DNA of 64,000 nucleotides from Capra hircus (GCF_001704415.2 NC_030814.1:69805121-69869120), one strand, 5' to 3'. Shown: positions 23,407-36,089, counted from the first letter of the stretch. Notes: generated by a model not told the origin, from the sequence alone. Program-made: numbers and translations.

Positions 23407-25565
23407 GGTGAACAAAATAAACTCCTCATAGAGCCATTAAGTGATAGCTGAGTACTCCCCTAGAAGATAAAGTAGGATTACCACACAAATCTCATGACAC
23501 TTAACATTAGAGGCTTCCCCTATCAGAAGTGCAGAGCATTTATCAATAGCATGTTACGTTGGAAAAGAGAAACTTGGGGCTACAAGGGAACAGAGATCAT
23601 TTAGATGAATATATATATATATAGCTAAGGAGTCAAGGAATATGGAAAATGGAAGGCAGAATTCACCAGAAGGAAACTCAATCTACCTTTGCCACATCCC
23701 TACTATAGCATAGCCCAGAAACTACCTCTTCCCTTCATACATTTCCATAGTGCCATGTTAAGCTAGCACATTCCAGACTCAGCTTCCAGCTCCAAGGAGG
23801 TATCTCCTACCTGAATTGATCACAGGCTGGAGGGTGATTAGAAAGTAAATGAAATATAAGTTCCTCCTTGAAATAATGATATTGATACAAAATAAATGCA
23901 TCATAAGGATTGTTTTGGGGTAAATGATATCAGTTAGAAAGTAAATAAATGTAGTCACAAATATTGAGCAATAATTAATGTTGGCATTATTACTGAAAAG
24001 TATTAATGAGAAACAGATACTGTTATGACATCTGCTTGAAAACCAATGGTCAGAAATGGCACTGTTCTCGTAAGTGTTAAAAAATGGGCAAAAAGAAAAG
24101 AAATGGCACTGTTCTAACTGAAGTTGCAAAGTGATAAATATTTAGTGAGTGCTTCACTTTGAAAGTCCCTTAGAGGGATGCTGAAATGAATTAAGTAAAG
24201 TTCTTGTCTCAGTTCAGTTCAGTCACTCAGTCGTGTCTGACTTTTTATTCAGCTAATTTCATACTAATTTCAAATAATGCATTTTTTTAAATTATCAACC
24301 ATTGATGTAAAAGAACTACAGTAGGAGTGCTTGGGTGATACAAACTGAAATTGTCAGCAATCCAAGTATTTAAGATTTAGACCAGGATAGAAATGTGAAT
24401 ATATTAAAGTCTCAAGGGAACATCTTCCTAGATTCCAAGTAGCTGAAATAAAAATAATCTCCATTTGGCCTCAGAGGTGGCAGGCACCATGATGATATGA
24501 TCATCAGAGTAGCCAGAGGGCATCGGAAAGAAGCTTGCTGCACTTGTACAAGAACAGGTTCAGCATGATGTCAGCTAATGGCAGGGCTGTGGGGAGGTAT
24601 CAGAAGATGTGAAATAATCAGAGATCCCTAGCAGGGTGAAGAGGGGACCTAGTTATGACTGTTCATCTAATTAATTAAATTTATGCTATGGGAAAGAGAA
24701 GGTCCTAAGCAGATAGAAGAGGAGGAGGATGATAGAACAGCTATTTCCAAGAGGACTGTGTGAGAAGTCCAGGACTTGCTTCAGTATCAGCATGAGGGAA
24801 GCTGGACCTGCACTGCTAGTAGTGAGTAATAAAGAGGAAAATGCCAGGGAGCACCGCCAGTAACACAAGGAAAGTTTGGGCATGCACTTAACTTATGTGT
24901 TCAGCAGGGAGTGGAGAAGAGGGTGTTCTCAGCTTCATTATTTCTCCTATGCCATGCTTCATATCATTATTTTATATCCGACTCAGAAACACTTTATGAT
25001 TCTCCAAAATATGCACAAAGTCCAGGTGAGACATTGCCCTTCCGTCAATGACCATCTCTTTTGTTGTTAGTTTTCTTTTATGTTTTCCTGGAGTTTAGGA
25101 GCATATACATGGATTCTCTATTCTTCTCCACCACCCGTAACTATGACTTCCTTTAGTTTAGGCCCTGAATGGGGTTTTCATGAATTATCAAGACTAGACA
25201 AACAGAAAGACAGGGGAGGAAAGGCAAGTTAGGGACCAGCACCCTGAGGAGGAACCACAAAGCCAGCACCTCAGGGTTTTGGCAGAGGTTACATCCTAAG
25301 TACAGCCCATTAGACCACCCAGTGCTGGTTACAGAGGAAAGACCTGCAGTGAAGAGTAGGATGTCCTTACTCTTTTTCTAACCCATCTCCCGCAAGCAAA
25401 GCCATCAGTAAAATCAATGTAGCAATAGTAATAATGCCTCATACCTGTAGAAATTCTCACACAGGGTCACAGGACACCAATGGAATTCTCAAAATCATCA
25501 GGGTCATATGGGCAGTTTGAAAATGTCCCTGAGTCAATTTTGATATTTATTGCTTAAGTTTTGAG
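23407..25565. other. Spacer with one tiny BovB scrap
   Basis: No gene supported. A 36-bp antisense BovB 3' terminus ('cagttcagttcagtcactca') sits at 24209-24244. Otherwise I recognise nothing; the frame at 23779-24129 (-) has no known family. Confidence 0.5.
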
Positions 25566-25569
25566 AAAC

Positions 25570-26140
25570 ATCAGTTCAGTTCAGTTCAGTTCAGTCGTTC
25601 AGTCATGTCCGACTCTTTGCAACCACATGAACTGAAGCACATCAGGCCTCCCTGTCCATCACCAACTTCCGGAGTTCACCCAAACTCATGTCCATCAAGT
25701 CGGTGATGCCATTCAGCCATCTCATCCTCTGTTGTCCCCTTCTCCTCCTGCCCTCAATCCCTCCCAGCATCAGAGTCTTTTCCAATGAGTCAACTCTTCA
25801 CATGAGGTGGCCAAAGCATTGGAGTTTCAGCTTTAGCATCAGTCCTTCCAAAGAACACCCAGGACTGATCTCCTTTAGAATGAGCTGGTTGGATCTCCTT
25901 GCAGCCCAAGGGACTCTCAAGAATCTTCTCCAACACCACAGTTCAAAAGCATCAATTCTTTGGCACTCAGCTTTCTTGACAGTCCAGCTCTCACATCCAT
26001 ACATGACCACTGGAAAAACCATAGCCTAGACTAGACGGACCTTAGTTGGCAAAGTAATGTTTCTGCTTTTGAATATGCTATCTAGGTTGGTCATAACTTT
26101 CCTTCCAAGGAATAAGCATCTTTTAATTTCATAGCTGCAC
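25570..26140 (-). mobile_element. BovB 3' end
   Basis: Antisense BovB with an intact 3' terminus of five 'cagtt' repeats (25571-25593) and about 570 bp of upstream sequence. It ends near 'ttttaatttcatagctgcac'. Confidence 0.95.
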
Positions 26141-26639
26141 ATAGACATGTATTATTAGGAAAAAAATCACAGGCGGCTCCATAGAGTTGGGGGTAAAATG
26201 GGACAAACATATCTTATAAGCTAAAATGTTTTGGAAGGAAGATCAGCTAGCCAAGGCTTTTCCAGATGTGGGAAGAGAGTATCTTAAGAGGCTGCTTGTT
26301 GCCTGAGCACTTGCGCACACATTGACAAAAAGTACATATCAGCTCACAAAATCTTGGTGGCTTCATTACTGCTTGATGGAAATGCCATTCAGTGACACAA
26401 CATTAGATGTTGAATTCTGCTCACTAGCAAAGAGGTAGATATGCCTCAGGATGAGTACAGAAATGGATTGCTTTTGGGGGCGGGAGGTGGTACAGGAAGT
26501 GGCATGGGGGTAGAGTTCCAGTTAGAGTAAACAAATTTTAACCAAAATCACTTACATAGAAGCTAAAGGGCAGCCTTGATTCCAAAGAAGAGAATAGAAG
26601 AATCACTTATGCTACTACCGAAGGATGGCAAGGGTTGAG
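26141..26639. other. Spacer, nothing recognised
   Basis: No gene or clear repeat; G-rich patch at 26475-26510. Confidence 0.5.
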
Positions 26640-26840
26640 GTGTTTTGTGGAGGCTTTATTGAAGTTTTACTGAGTTATAGTTAACATATATCACTGTGTA
26701 TTTGACAGACATACATTATAAAATAATTACATGCTTCATCTCATGTAGATATTATAGAAAGAAAAAGGGAGAAAAAAGTCCTATCCTTGTGATAAGAACT
26801 CTTAGGATCTGTTATTAGTAACTTTCATGTACATCATAAA

Positions 26841-27039
26841 GTGAGAGTCTAAGTTGCTCAGTCATGTCCTACTCTTTGCAACCCTATCGACTATAGCCCA
26901 CCAGGCTCCTCTGTCCAAGGAATTCTCCAGGGAGTGGATAGCCATTCCCTTCTCCAGGGGATCTTCCAGACCCAGGGACTGAACCCGGGTCTTTTGCATT
27001 GCAGGCAGATTCTTTACCATCTGAGCCACCAAGGAAGCC
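26841..27039 (-). mobile_element. Bov-tA SINE
   Basis: Antisense Bov-tA inserted in the L1, with the duplication catcataaa at 26832-26840 and 27040-27048. Confidence 0.92.
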
Positions 27040-27364
27040 CATCATAAAACAACGTTAACTATACTTATCATGTTGTATTATATCCCTTACTATTCATTTA
27101 TCTTATACTGGAAGTTGGTACATTTTGACAACCTTATTCCAATTCCTGTTCCCCCAACCTCTGCCTCTGATAACAACAAATCTGATCTATTTTTATAGGA
27201 GTTGTGTTTTGTTCTTTTTGCATTCCACATTTAAATGATATCATACTGTATTTGTCTTTCTCTGTCTGACTTATTTCACTTAGCATAATGTCCTCAAGAT
27301 ACAATGACATTGCTGCAAATGGTAGGATTTCCTCACTTTTTTTTTTATTTTTGCTAAATAATGT

Positions 27365-27367
<3 letters not shown>

Positions 27368-27398
<31 letters not shown>
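27368..27398. repeat. (AT)15 microsatellite
   Basis: Perfect AT dinucleotide tract inside L1 sequence; likely polymorphic. Confidence 0.95.
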
Positions 27399-27401
<3 letters not shown>

Positions 27402-28514
27402 AGTTTCTTTATCCATTCATTCAACAGAGAGGTTGTTTCTAGGTCTTGGCTATCGTAAACTCTGGTACTATTAACATAGGAGTGTAGATATCTTTTTGAG
27501 TTATTGCTTTCATTTCCTTTGGCTCTATTTCCAGAAGTGGATTTGCTGGATCATACGGTAGTTCTAATCTTAATTTTTTGAGGATCTTATATACATTTTC
27601 CATTACGTCTGCACCAGTTTACTATCACACCAACAGTGCACAAATTTTCCCGTTTCTCTATATCCTTGTCAGCATTTGTTATCACTTGTCTTTTTGTGAT
27701 GGTCATTCTAATTGATGTAAGGGGATATATCATTGTAATTTTGGTTTATATTTCCCTAATAGCTTGTGATGTTTAGCATTTTCTTGTGTTCCTATTGGCT
27801 TTTTGTATATCTTCTTTGAAAATATCTATTCAGGTTCATTACCTATTTTTAATTGGATTATTTGGTGTCTTTTTTTGTTTGATTGCTTGGTTGGGATTTT
27901 GAGGGGGTGGGTTTTTTTGTGTTTTTTTTTTTTTTTGCTATTGAGTAGTATGAGTTCTTTATATATTTTGGATATTAACTTCTTATCAGATAAAGGATTT
28001 GCAAGTATTTTCTCCCATTTTGTTGGTTATCTTTTCATTTTGTTGAACATTTCTTTTTGCTGTGCTGAAGTATTTTAGTTTTATGTAGTCATGTTTATGT
28101 TTTATTTTGCTGTTTATGCTTTACGTGTCACATTTTTAATATTGCAAAGACCTATGCCAAGGTGTTTTCTTCCCTATGTTTTCCTCCAGGAGTTTTATGT
28201 TTCAAGTCTTACACTAAAGTCTTTAATCTATTTTGGATTAAGCTTTGTGAGCTGTATAAAAAAGTTTCATTCTTTTTACATGTGAATATTCAATTTTCCT
28301 AGCACCATTTATTGAGCTCTCTTATTGTTGGTTGGCTGTCTTGGCAAATGTTAGTTAAAAGTATATACTAAGTTTATTTCTGGGCTCTATGTTCTGTTCC
28401 AATTATTCATTAGTCTGTTTTTTTGCCAGTGTCATACTGTTTAATTTCCTAATTTTATACTATAATTTGAAATGGAAATGTGACACCTCTCACTTTGTTC
28501 TTTTTCATCAAAAT

Positions 28515-28548
28515 CAAAGTGAGAGTGATAGTTGCTCAGTTGTGTCCG
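28515..28548 (-). mobile_element. Truncated Bov-tA scrap in L1
   Basis: Only 'gtgagagtgatagttgctca' and a few further bases remain. The same L1/SINE junction occurs with a complete SINE at about 55170. Confidence 0.7.
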
Positions 28549-28862
28549 TACATTAACTTTGTATCCTGAAACTTTAATGACTTTGTTAATTTGATTGAAT
28601 AGTTTTTAGATGGAGTTTTTAGGATTTTCTATACCTAAAATTCCCCTTCATGGATCACTGTCTTGTTGTAGCAAAGGAGCTCGCATAACTCAATGAAGCT
28701 AAGAACCATGCCGTCATGCAGCGTCATTAGGATGAGTCAAGACGGATGGGTCATAGTGGAGAGTTCTGACAAAATATGATCCACTGGAGGAGGGAATGAC
28801 AAACCACTCCAGTATACTTGCTGTGAGAACTCCATGAACTGTATAAAAAGGCAAAAAGGTAT

Positions 28863-29376
28863 TGTTGTAGCCAAACAGCCCAGGAAACAAACTCACTCAG
28901 AAGAACAGTGGAGATAGTGGAGTGCAGTTTATTACACCAGCAGGTCCAAGGTAGAGTTTCCTCTTTAGCCAGGGACCCTGACAGTTTTTTGTGTCTACCT
29001 TTTATACCTAGTGTGTATGTACCCAAGCCTACATTCCCAATTTTCTCAAGTCTGCTCTGGAAAATGTTACAAGGAGATATAATTAACTTACAGTCATGTT
29101 TCACGTTCTGAAGACCAATTAGCCATACAGTGTAGCCCACATCAATAAGTACCATTAAGATTACAGAAGGTATTTGATAATATAGTGAGTTATCATTTTC
29201 TTCTTCTCCTAAGAAGTCTAGGTATGAGGTCAGCCTGGTCTGGTGTTAATCCATCCGGGAGGCCTGCTCGGCCACTGGTATGTTATCTCCATGGTTACCA
29301 GATATGTAGTCCAGAGTTCATTAAAAGTATAAAGTGGAGTTAGTTCAGTCTGAGCGATCTGCTTCTTCCCTTCTTC
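28863..29376 (-). mobile_element. Solo ERV LTR, antisense
   Basis: A ~510-bp block interrupts BovB and has TG...CA ends. On the - strand it starts 'tgaagaagggaagaagcag' and ends 'ggctacaaca' or a few bases earlier. 'gtgcagtttattacacc' contains an antisense AATAAA. It resembles bovine ERV LTRs of the BTLTR type; the exact family is uncertain. No internal retroviral sequence is attached. Confidence 0.75.
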
Positions 29377-29897
29377 AATATGATACCGAAGGATGAGCCC
29401 TCCAGGTCAAAAGATGTCCAATATGCTACTGGGGAAGAATGGAGGACAAATACTGATAGCTCCAGAAAGAAGTGGCTGGGCCAAACTGGAAACGACACTC
29501 AGTTGTGGATGTGCCTGGTGATGAAAGTAAAATCCGATGCTGTAAAGAACAGCATTGCAAAGGAACTTGGAATGTTCGGTCCATGAATCAAGGTAAACTG
29601 GACGTGGTCCAGCAGGAGATGGCAAGAGTAAAATGACATCTTAGAAATTAGTTAACTAAAATGGATGGGAATGGGTGAATTTAATTCAGATGACCATTAT
29701 ATCAACTACTGTGGGCATGAATCCCATAGAAGAAATGGAGTAGCAAGAATCTGAAATGAAGTGCTTGGGTGCAACCTCAAAAATGACAGAATGATGTTTT
29801 GTTTCCAAGGCAAGCCATTCCACATTACAGTAATTCAAGTCTATGCCCGAACCACTGATGCTGAAAAAGCTGAAGTTGATCAGTTCTATGAAGACCT

Positions 29898-30216
29898 TGG
29901 GCTTCCCTGATAGCTCAGTTGGTAAAGAATCCACCTGTAATGCAGGAGACCCTGGTTTGATACCTGAGTCAGGAGGATCTGCTGGATAGGGGATAGGTTA
30001 CCAACTCAAGTATTCTTGGGCTTCCTTAGTGGCTCAGCTGGTAAAGAATCTGCCTGCAATGTGGGAGACCTGGGTTCTATCCTTGGATTGGGAAGATCCC
30101 CTGGAGAAGGGAAAGACTTACCCACACCAGTATTCTGGCCTAGAGAATTCCATGGACTGTATAGTCCATAGGGTTGCAAAGAGTCAGACATGACTGAGTG
30201 ACTTTCACTTCACTTC
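29898..30216 (+). mobile_element. Dimeric Bov-tA
   Basis: A truncated Bov-tA is followed directly by a complete one. The dimer is flanked by the perfect 10-bp duplication atgaagacct (29888-29897 and 30217-30226), so it inserted as a unit. Confidence 0.94.
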
Positions 30217-31704
30217 ATGAAGACCTAGAAGACCTCTGTTGACAGCCAAAAAAAAAAAAAAAGTCTTATTCATCATAGAGGATTGGAATGAAAAAGTAGG
30301 AAGTCAAGAGATACCTGGAGTAACAGGTAAGTGTGGCCTTGGAGTACAAAATTAAGCAGGGCAAAGGCTAACAGAATTCTGCCAAGAGAATGCACTGGTC
30401 ATACCAAACACCATTTTTCAACAACAGAAGAGACGACTTTACACATGGACATCACCAAATGGTCAATACCAAAATCAGATCAATTACATTCTTTGTAGCC
30501 GAACATGGAGAAGCTTTATACGGTCAGCAAAAACAAGACCGGAAGCTGACTATGGCTCAGATCATGAACTCCTTATTGCCAAATTCAGACTTAAATTGAA
30601 GAAAGTAGGGAAAACCACTAGACCATTCAGGTATAACCTAAATCAAATCCCTTACAATTATACAGTGGAAGTGACAAATAGATTCAAGGTATTAGATCTG
30701 ATAAACAGAGTGCCTGAAGAACTATAGACAGAGGTTCATAATATCGTACAGGAGGCAGTGAACAAAGCTACCCCAAAGAAAAAGAAAAGCAAGAAGACAA
30801 AGTGGTTGTCTGAGGAGTCTTTACAAATAGCTGAAGAAAGAAGAGAAATGAAAAGCAAGGGGAAAAGGGAAAATACACCCAACTAAATGCAGAGTTTCAG
30901 AGAACAGCAAGGAGAGACAAGAAGGCCTTCCTCGATGAATAATGCAAAGAAATAGAGGAAAACAACAGAAGGAGAAAGACTAGAGACCTTTTTAAGAAAA
31001 CTGGAAATATCAAAGGAATATTTCATCCAAAGATGGGCACAATAAGGGACAGAAAAGGTAAAGTCCTAATAGAAGAAGAAAAGATAAAGAAGAGATGGAA
31101 AGAATACACAGAAAAACTGTACAAAAAAAAACTTAATGACCTGGATAACCACGATGGTCTGGTCACTCACCCAGAACCAGACTTTCTGGAGTGTGAAGTC
31201 AAGTGAGCCTTAGGACACACTGCTGTCAATAAAGTTAATGGAGGTGATGGAATTCCAGCAGAGCTATTTAAAATCCTAAAGATGGTGCTATCAAAGTGTT
31301 CCTCTCAATATGTCAGCAAATTTGGAAAACCTGACAGTAGTCACGGAACTGGAAAAGATAAATCCTCATCCCAGTTCCAAGAAGAGCAGTATTAAAGAAT
31401 ATTCAAACCACCAGACAGTTGCACTCATCTTTCATGCTTGTAAGGTTATACTCAAAATCCTTCATGCTAAGCTTCAGCATTGCATGAACTGAGAACGTCC
31501 AGATATTCAAGCTGGGTTTATTTTTTTTCACCATATATTTAAGGTTTCTTTATTTAAAAACACATAGGGGAGGCAAATAAGAAGATATACTTTGAATCTA
31601 AGCTTGCAGATTACACCTTTTCTTTAATAGCCTGATTTGCCAAAAAAATATATGATAAATTGCTGAAAATGAAAGGTATTTTTTCAGTAGTTACTGAGTT
31701 TTAA

Positions 31705-31913
31705 GGTTTCCCTGGTGATGGTAAATAATCTGCCTGCAATTTAGGAGACCCAGGTTTTATCCCCGGATGGGGAAAGATTCCATGGAAAGGAAATGGCTAT
31801 GCACTCCAGTATTTTTGTCTGGAGAATTCTATGGCCAGAGGAGCCTGGTGGGCTGCAGTCCACGGAGTCGCACAGAGCTGGACATGACTGAGCAAACATA
31901 CTTTTACTTTTTC
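31705..31913 (+). mobile_element. Bov-tA SINE with perfect TSD
   Basis: Complete sense Bov-tA bounded by the 12-bp duplication actgagttttaa (31693-31704 and 31914-31925). Confidence 0.95.
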
Positions 31914-31949
31914 ACTGAGTTTTAAATTCTAAGACAGATATTAACACCT

Positions 31950-32115
31950 CGTATACATACATACACATACATACACATACATATATATATGATATTAAAA
32001 TAACAATTGATTCAGACTCATCAGATTCATACATACATATATTAAAATAACATTTGATTCAGTATATATATATTTATTAAAATAGCAATTGATTAAAATA
32101 ACAATAGCTTAGACT
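31950..32115. repeat. (CATA)n and imperfect tandem repeat
   Basis: CATACATACACATA units are followed by about four degenerate copies of 'attaaaataacaattgatt' with TA tracts between them. Confidence 0.8.
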
Positions 32116-33169
32116 CATTAAAACAACTTTCTTGTTAAGTAATAATTATTTTTCTTCCCTCACACAATTCATTTCTCATCTAGATTTTTCCAAAGAAGGC
32201 TATGTTATTGTCACAGACCCTTCTGTTATTAGAACTTAGGAGGTCATTTCTTATAGAGCAAAATATCTGATACTTACATGGAGATTTCCAAAGATTTAGC
32301 ATCTTTATTAGTTCTTAAAATCTACTATGATATCATTGCACAGAAAGTCAACTTCTAGTCAACAATTTTAAAATAATCTGACTCTGGATGTTCAGAACTT
32401 TCGTTAGCTCTCATTTGCTGTAACTGTGGATTTTTTTTCCTCCTCTCTTGAAAATACATATCAATAAAACCAGAAAGCAACAATCATTCATTAGCAAGTA
32501 AATAGCTGCCACATTGTATATGTTTTATTTAGAACACCAATGTTTCAGTCATTAAATGGAGGCAAAATGATTTGTAAATACTAAGTGCCCAGAAAACAGG
32601 TATTAGCATCTATGAATTTTGCATGCCACTTGGACTAGTCTGTTAAGCTGGATTTAGAAAAAGCAAAGGATCCAGAGATCAAATTGCCAATATTTGCTGG
32701 AACATAGAGGAAGCAAGGGAATTCCAGAAAGACATCTACCTTTCTTTCATTGACTACGCTAAAGCCTTTGTCTGTGTGGATCATAACAAACTGTGGAAAA
32801 CACTTAAAGAAACAGGAATACCAGAACATCTTACCTGTCTCCTGAGAAACCTAAATATGGGTCAAGAAGCAACAGTTATAACTTTGTATGGTGCAACTGA
32901 CTGGTTTAGAATTAAGAAAGTAGTACAACAATGTTGTTTATTGTCACCCTGTCATTTAACTTATACGCAGAGCACATTGTGCAAAATGCTGGGATGAATG
33001 AAACACAAGATGGAATCAAGATTGCTTGGAGAAATATCAACAACCTTAGATATGTGGATTATACCACTTTAAAGTCAGAAAATGAAAAGGAACTAAAGAA
33101 CCTCTTGATGAGGATGAAGGAGGAGAGTGAAAAAGCAAGCTTAAAACTCAATATTTAAAAAGCCAAAGC

Positions 33170-33862
33170 CAGGACATGGAAACAACCTAGATGTCCATTA
33201 GCAGATGAATGGATAAGAAAGCTGTGGTTCATATACACAATGGAGTATTACTCAGCCATCAAAAAGAATACGTTTGAATCAGTTCTAATGAGGTGGATGA
33301 AACTGGAGCCTATTATACAGAGTGAAGTAAGCCAGAAAGAAAAACACCAATACAGTATGCTAACACATATATATGGAATTTAGAAAGATGGTAATGATAA
33401 CCCTGTATGCGAGACAGCAAAAGAGACACAGATGTATAGAACGGACTTTTGGACTCTGTGGGAGAGGGCAAGGGTGGGATGATTTGGGAGAACGGCATTG
33501 AAACATGTATACTATCATGTAAGAAATGAATCGCCAGTCTATGTTTGATACAGGATGAATGCGAGTCTGAGTGAACTCCGGGAGTTGGTGATGGACAGGG
33601 AAGCCTGGCGTGCTGTGATTCATGGGGTTGCAAAGAGTCGGACACAACTGAGTGACTGAACTGAACTGAACTGAACTGACAGGATGCTTGGGGCTGGTGC
33701 ACGGGGATGATCCAGAGAGATGATATGGGGTGGGAGGTGGGAGGGAGATTCAGGATTGGGAACTCATGTACACCCGTGGCAGATTCATGTCAATGTATGG
33801 CAAAACCAATACAGTATTGTAAAGCAAAATAAAGTAAAAATAAAAATTTTTTTAAAAAAAGG
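33170..33862 (+). mobile_element. L1-BT 3' end nested in BovB
   Basis: Sense young L1 of about 570 bp without its own insert, ending in 'aaattttttt' plus an A run. Flanks aaaaagccaaag and aaaaaaggccaag look like an imperfect target-site duplication. It carries a BovB stub at 33558-33678. Confidence 0.88.
33558..33678 (+). mobile_element. Short BovB 3' stub nested in L1-BT
   Basis: Only the last ~120 bp of BovB, ending in (CTGAA)n. It is flanked by acaggatg at 33550-33557 and 33679-33686, so this is a genuine short insertion. Confidence 0.92.
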
Positions 33863-33873
33863 CCAAGATCATG

Positions 33874-33998
33874 ACTAGAGAAGGAAATGGCAACCCACTC
33901 CAGTATTCTTGCCTAGAGAACTCCATGGACAAAAGAACATGGTGGGATACAGTCCACGGGGTCACAAAGAGTTGGACACAACTGAGCAACTAACACTG
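33874..33998 (+). mobile_element. Bov-A SINE nested in BovB
   Basis: A Bov-A monomer bounded by aagatcatg at 33865-33873 and 33999-34007; BovB continues after it. Confidence 0.92.
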
Positions 33999-34880
33999 AA
34001 GATCATGGCATCCAGTCCCATCTCTTCATGGCAAATAGAAGGGGGAAGAGTAGAAGCAGTGCCAGATTTCCTCTTCCTGGGCTCTAAAATCACTGCGGAT
34101 GGTGAGTGTAGCCATGAAATTAAACATGATTGATCCTTGGGAAAAAAGCTATGACAAAACTAGATAGTATGTTAAAAGCAAAGACATCACTTTGTCAACA
34201 AAGGTCTGTATAATCCGGGCAAAAGTCTTTCTAGTAGTCATGTATGGATGTGAGAGCTGGACCATAAAGAAAGCAGAGCACCAAAGAATTGATGGTTTTG
34301 AATTGTATGTTGGACAAGACTCTTGAGAGTCCCTTGGACAGAAAGGAGAACAAATGAGTCAATCCTAAATAAAATCAACCCTGAATACTCATCAGAAAGA
34401 CTGATGCTGAAGCTGAAACTGCAATACTTTGGCCATGTGATGTGAAAAGCCAACTCTCTGGAAAAGACTCTGATGCTGGGAAAGATAGAAGACAAGAGAA
34501 GAGGACGACAGAGGATGAGATGGTTGGATGGCATCACTGATTCAATAGACATGAATTTGAGCAGCCTCCAAGAGATGGTGAGGGACAGGGAAGCTTGGCA
34601 TGCTGCAGTCCATGGGGTTGTGAAGAGTCAGATATAACTTAGCAAATGAACAGCAACACAGAATTAAATCATCTGCAAATTGGAATCCTTTCCAATTCTA
34701 TTGCCTTTTGTATATCTTTCATGCCTGATTCCTCTGGCTAGGACTTATAGAACTATGAGTGGTAAGTGAGTGAACCCTTGTATTATTCCTGATCTTAAAG
34801 AAAAAGCTTTCAAACTTTTCACCATTGAGTATGATGTTAGCTGTGGACTTGGCATATATGGCCTTTATTATGCTGAAATA

Positions 34881-35218
34881 GGCTTCCCTGGTAGCTCACT
34901 GGTAACCAATCCACCTGCAATACAGGAAAAGACCTTGGCTCAACCTTCCTTGGGTCAGGAAGATCCCCTGGAAAAGGGATAGGCTACCCACTCCAGTATT
35001 CATAGGCTTCTCTGGTGGCTCAGATGGTAAAAACTCTGCCTGCAGTGTGGGAGACCTGGGTTCGATCCCTGGGTTGGGAAGACCCCCTGGAGGAGGACCT
35101 GGCAACCTACTCCAGTGTTCTTGCCTGGAGAATTCCCGTGGACAGAGGGGCCTGGCAGGCTACAGTCCCTAGGGTTTCAAAGAGTTGGAAATGGCTGAGT
35201 GACTAAACACAGCACAGC
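34881..35218 (+). mobile_element. Dimeric Bov-tA in L1
   Basis: A head-truncated Bov-tA followed by a full one. The flanks atgctgaaata and atgctgagata (ends near 34880 and 35229) are a near-perfect target-site duplication. Confidence 0.92.
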
Positions 35219-35840
35219 ATGCTGAGATACTTTCCTTCTATACCTAATTTGCTAAAAAGTTTTATCATGAACAGATGTTGAATTCTATAAAATGATTTTC
35301 TGTATCTATTGAGATTGTCATATGATTTATCATTTCATTTTATTAATGTGGTGTATCACACTGATTGATGTACCTATGTTGAATTATCCTTGCATCCCAA
35401 AGCCAAATTCCTTTTCATCATGGTGCATGATTCTTTAACGTGCTGCTAAATTTGATTTACCAGCATTTTATTAAGAAATTTTTCACCTATAGGTACCAAG
35501 GATATTGGTTTTCGTTTTCTCTTCTGGTAGCATATCTGAAATCTGACTTTGGTATCAGGGTAATGCTGGCCTCATAAAATGAGTATGGGAGTTTTCCTTC
35601 ACCTTTGATTTTTTGGAAGAGTTTGAGAAGGTTTGGCATTATTTGTTCTTCAGGTATTTGATAAGATTTACCAATGAAGCCATCTAATCTTCGGTATTTC
35701 TTAGTTGGGAAATTTTTGATTACTCATTCAATCTCCTGACTAGTAATTAGTCTATTTTGATTTTCCATTTCTTCCTGATTCAGTCTTGGTTGTTTGTATA
35801 TTTCTAAGAATTTTTCCATTTCTTGTAGGTTCTCCAGTTT

Positions 35841-36089
35841 CTAGCATGTAGTTGATCATAGTGGCAAGGGTTAATTTTGAACATTCACTTACCATATTCT
35901 TGGCTTCTAGGAAAATGCTAGAATTATCCAAGTTTGAAGAAAGGAACAGATGAAAATATCCAAAAATTAACAGGATGAAAAAAAAAGTCAGCAAAACACC
36001 AGAAAAATTATTAATATAAGATAATAGATACAGTTTTCTAAAATTACAAATCACTTTTCTCTGCCACCTGTAGGTGATATTCTAATTGA
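35841..36089. other. Upstream region of the second OR
   Basis: About 250 bp between the L1 and the receptor exon; AT-rich, with no promoter motif I can defend. Confidence 0.4.

Larger units (their letters stand above)
31515..32640. mobile_element. 1.1-kb unidentified insertion in BovB
   Basis: BovB breaks after 'gatattcaagctgggttta' and resumes at 'taagctggatttagaaaa'. The inserted DNA is AT-rich and holds a Bov-tA and a CATA microsatellite. I cannot name its family. Confidence 0.6.
28641..34650 (+). mobile_element. Near-complete BovB, multiply interrupted
   Basis: Sense BovB showing the endonuclease region (~29640-30240), the linker and reverse transcriptase (30240-31515 and 32641-33160) and the 3' end (34008-34650). 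It is interrupted by an ERV LTR (28863-29376), a dimeric Bov-tA (29898-30216), a 1.1-kb insertion (31515-32640), an L1-BT (33170-33862) and a Bov-A (33874-33998). Many stops and frameshifts make it inactive. It is the longest BovB in the window. Confidence 0.9.
26640..35840 (-). mobile_element. Antisense L1 host of a nested insertion cluster
   Basis: Antisense L1 ORF2 and 3' UTR occur in two blocks, 26640-28640 and 34651-35840, and the second continues the first in L1 order. The left block ends in 'aggattttctatacc' and the right block starts 'aaatcatctgcaaattgg'. About 6 kb of younger BovB-based sequence separates them. The L1 itself has no long frame left. Confidence 0.85.

Noticed and set aside
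27803..28285. Hydrophobic frames of 91 and 64 residues that look like membrane proteins
   Set aside because: They are antisense readings of T-rich L1 ORF2 sequence.
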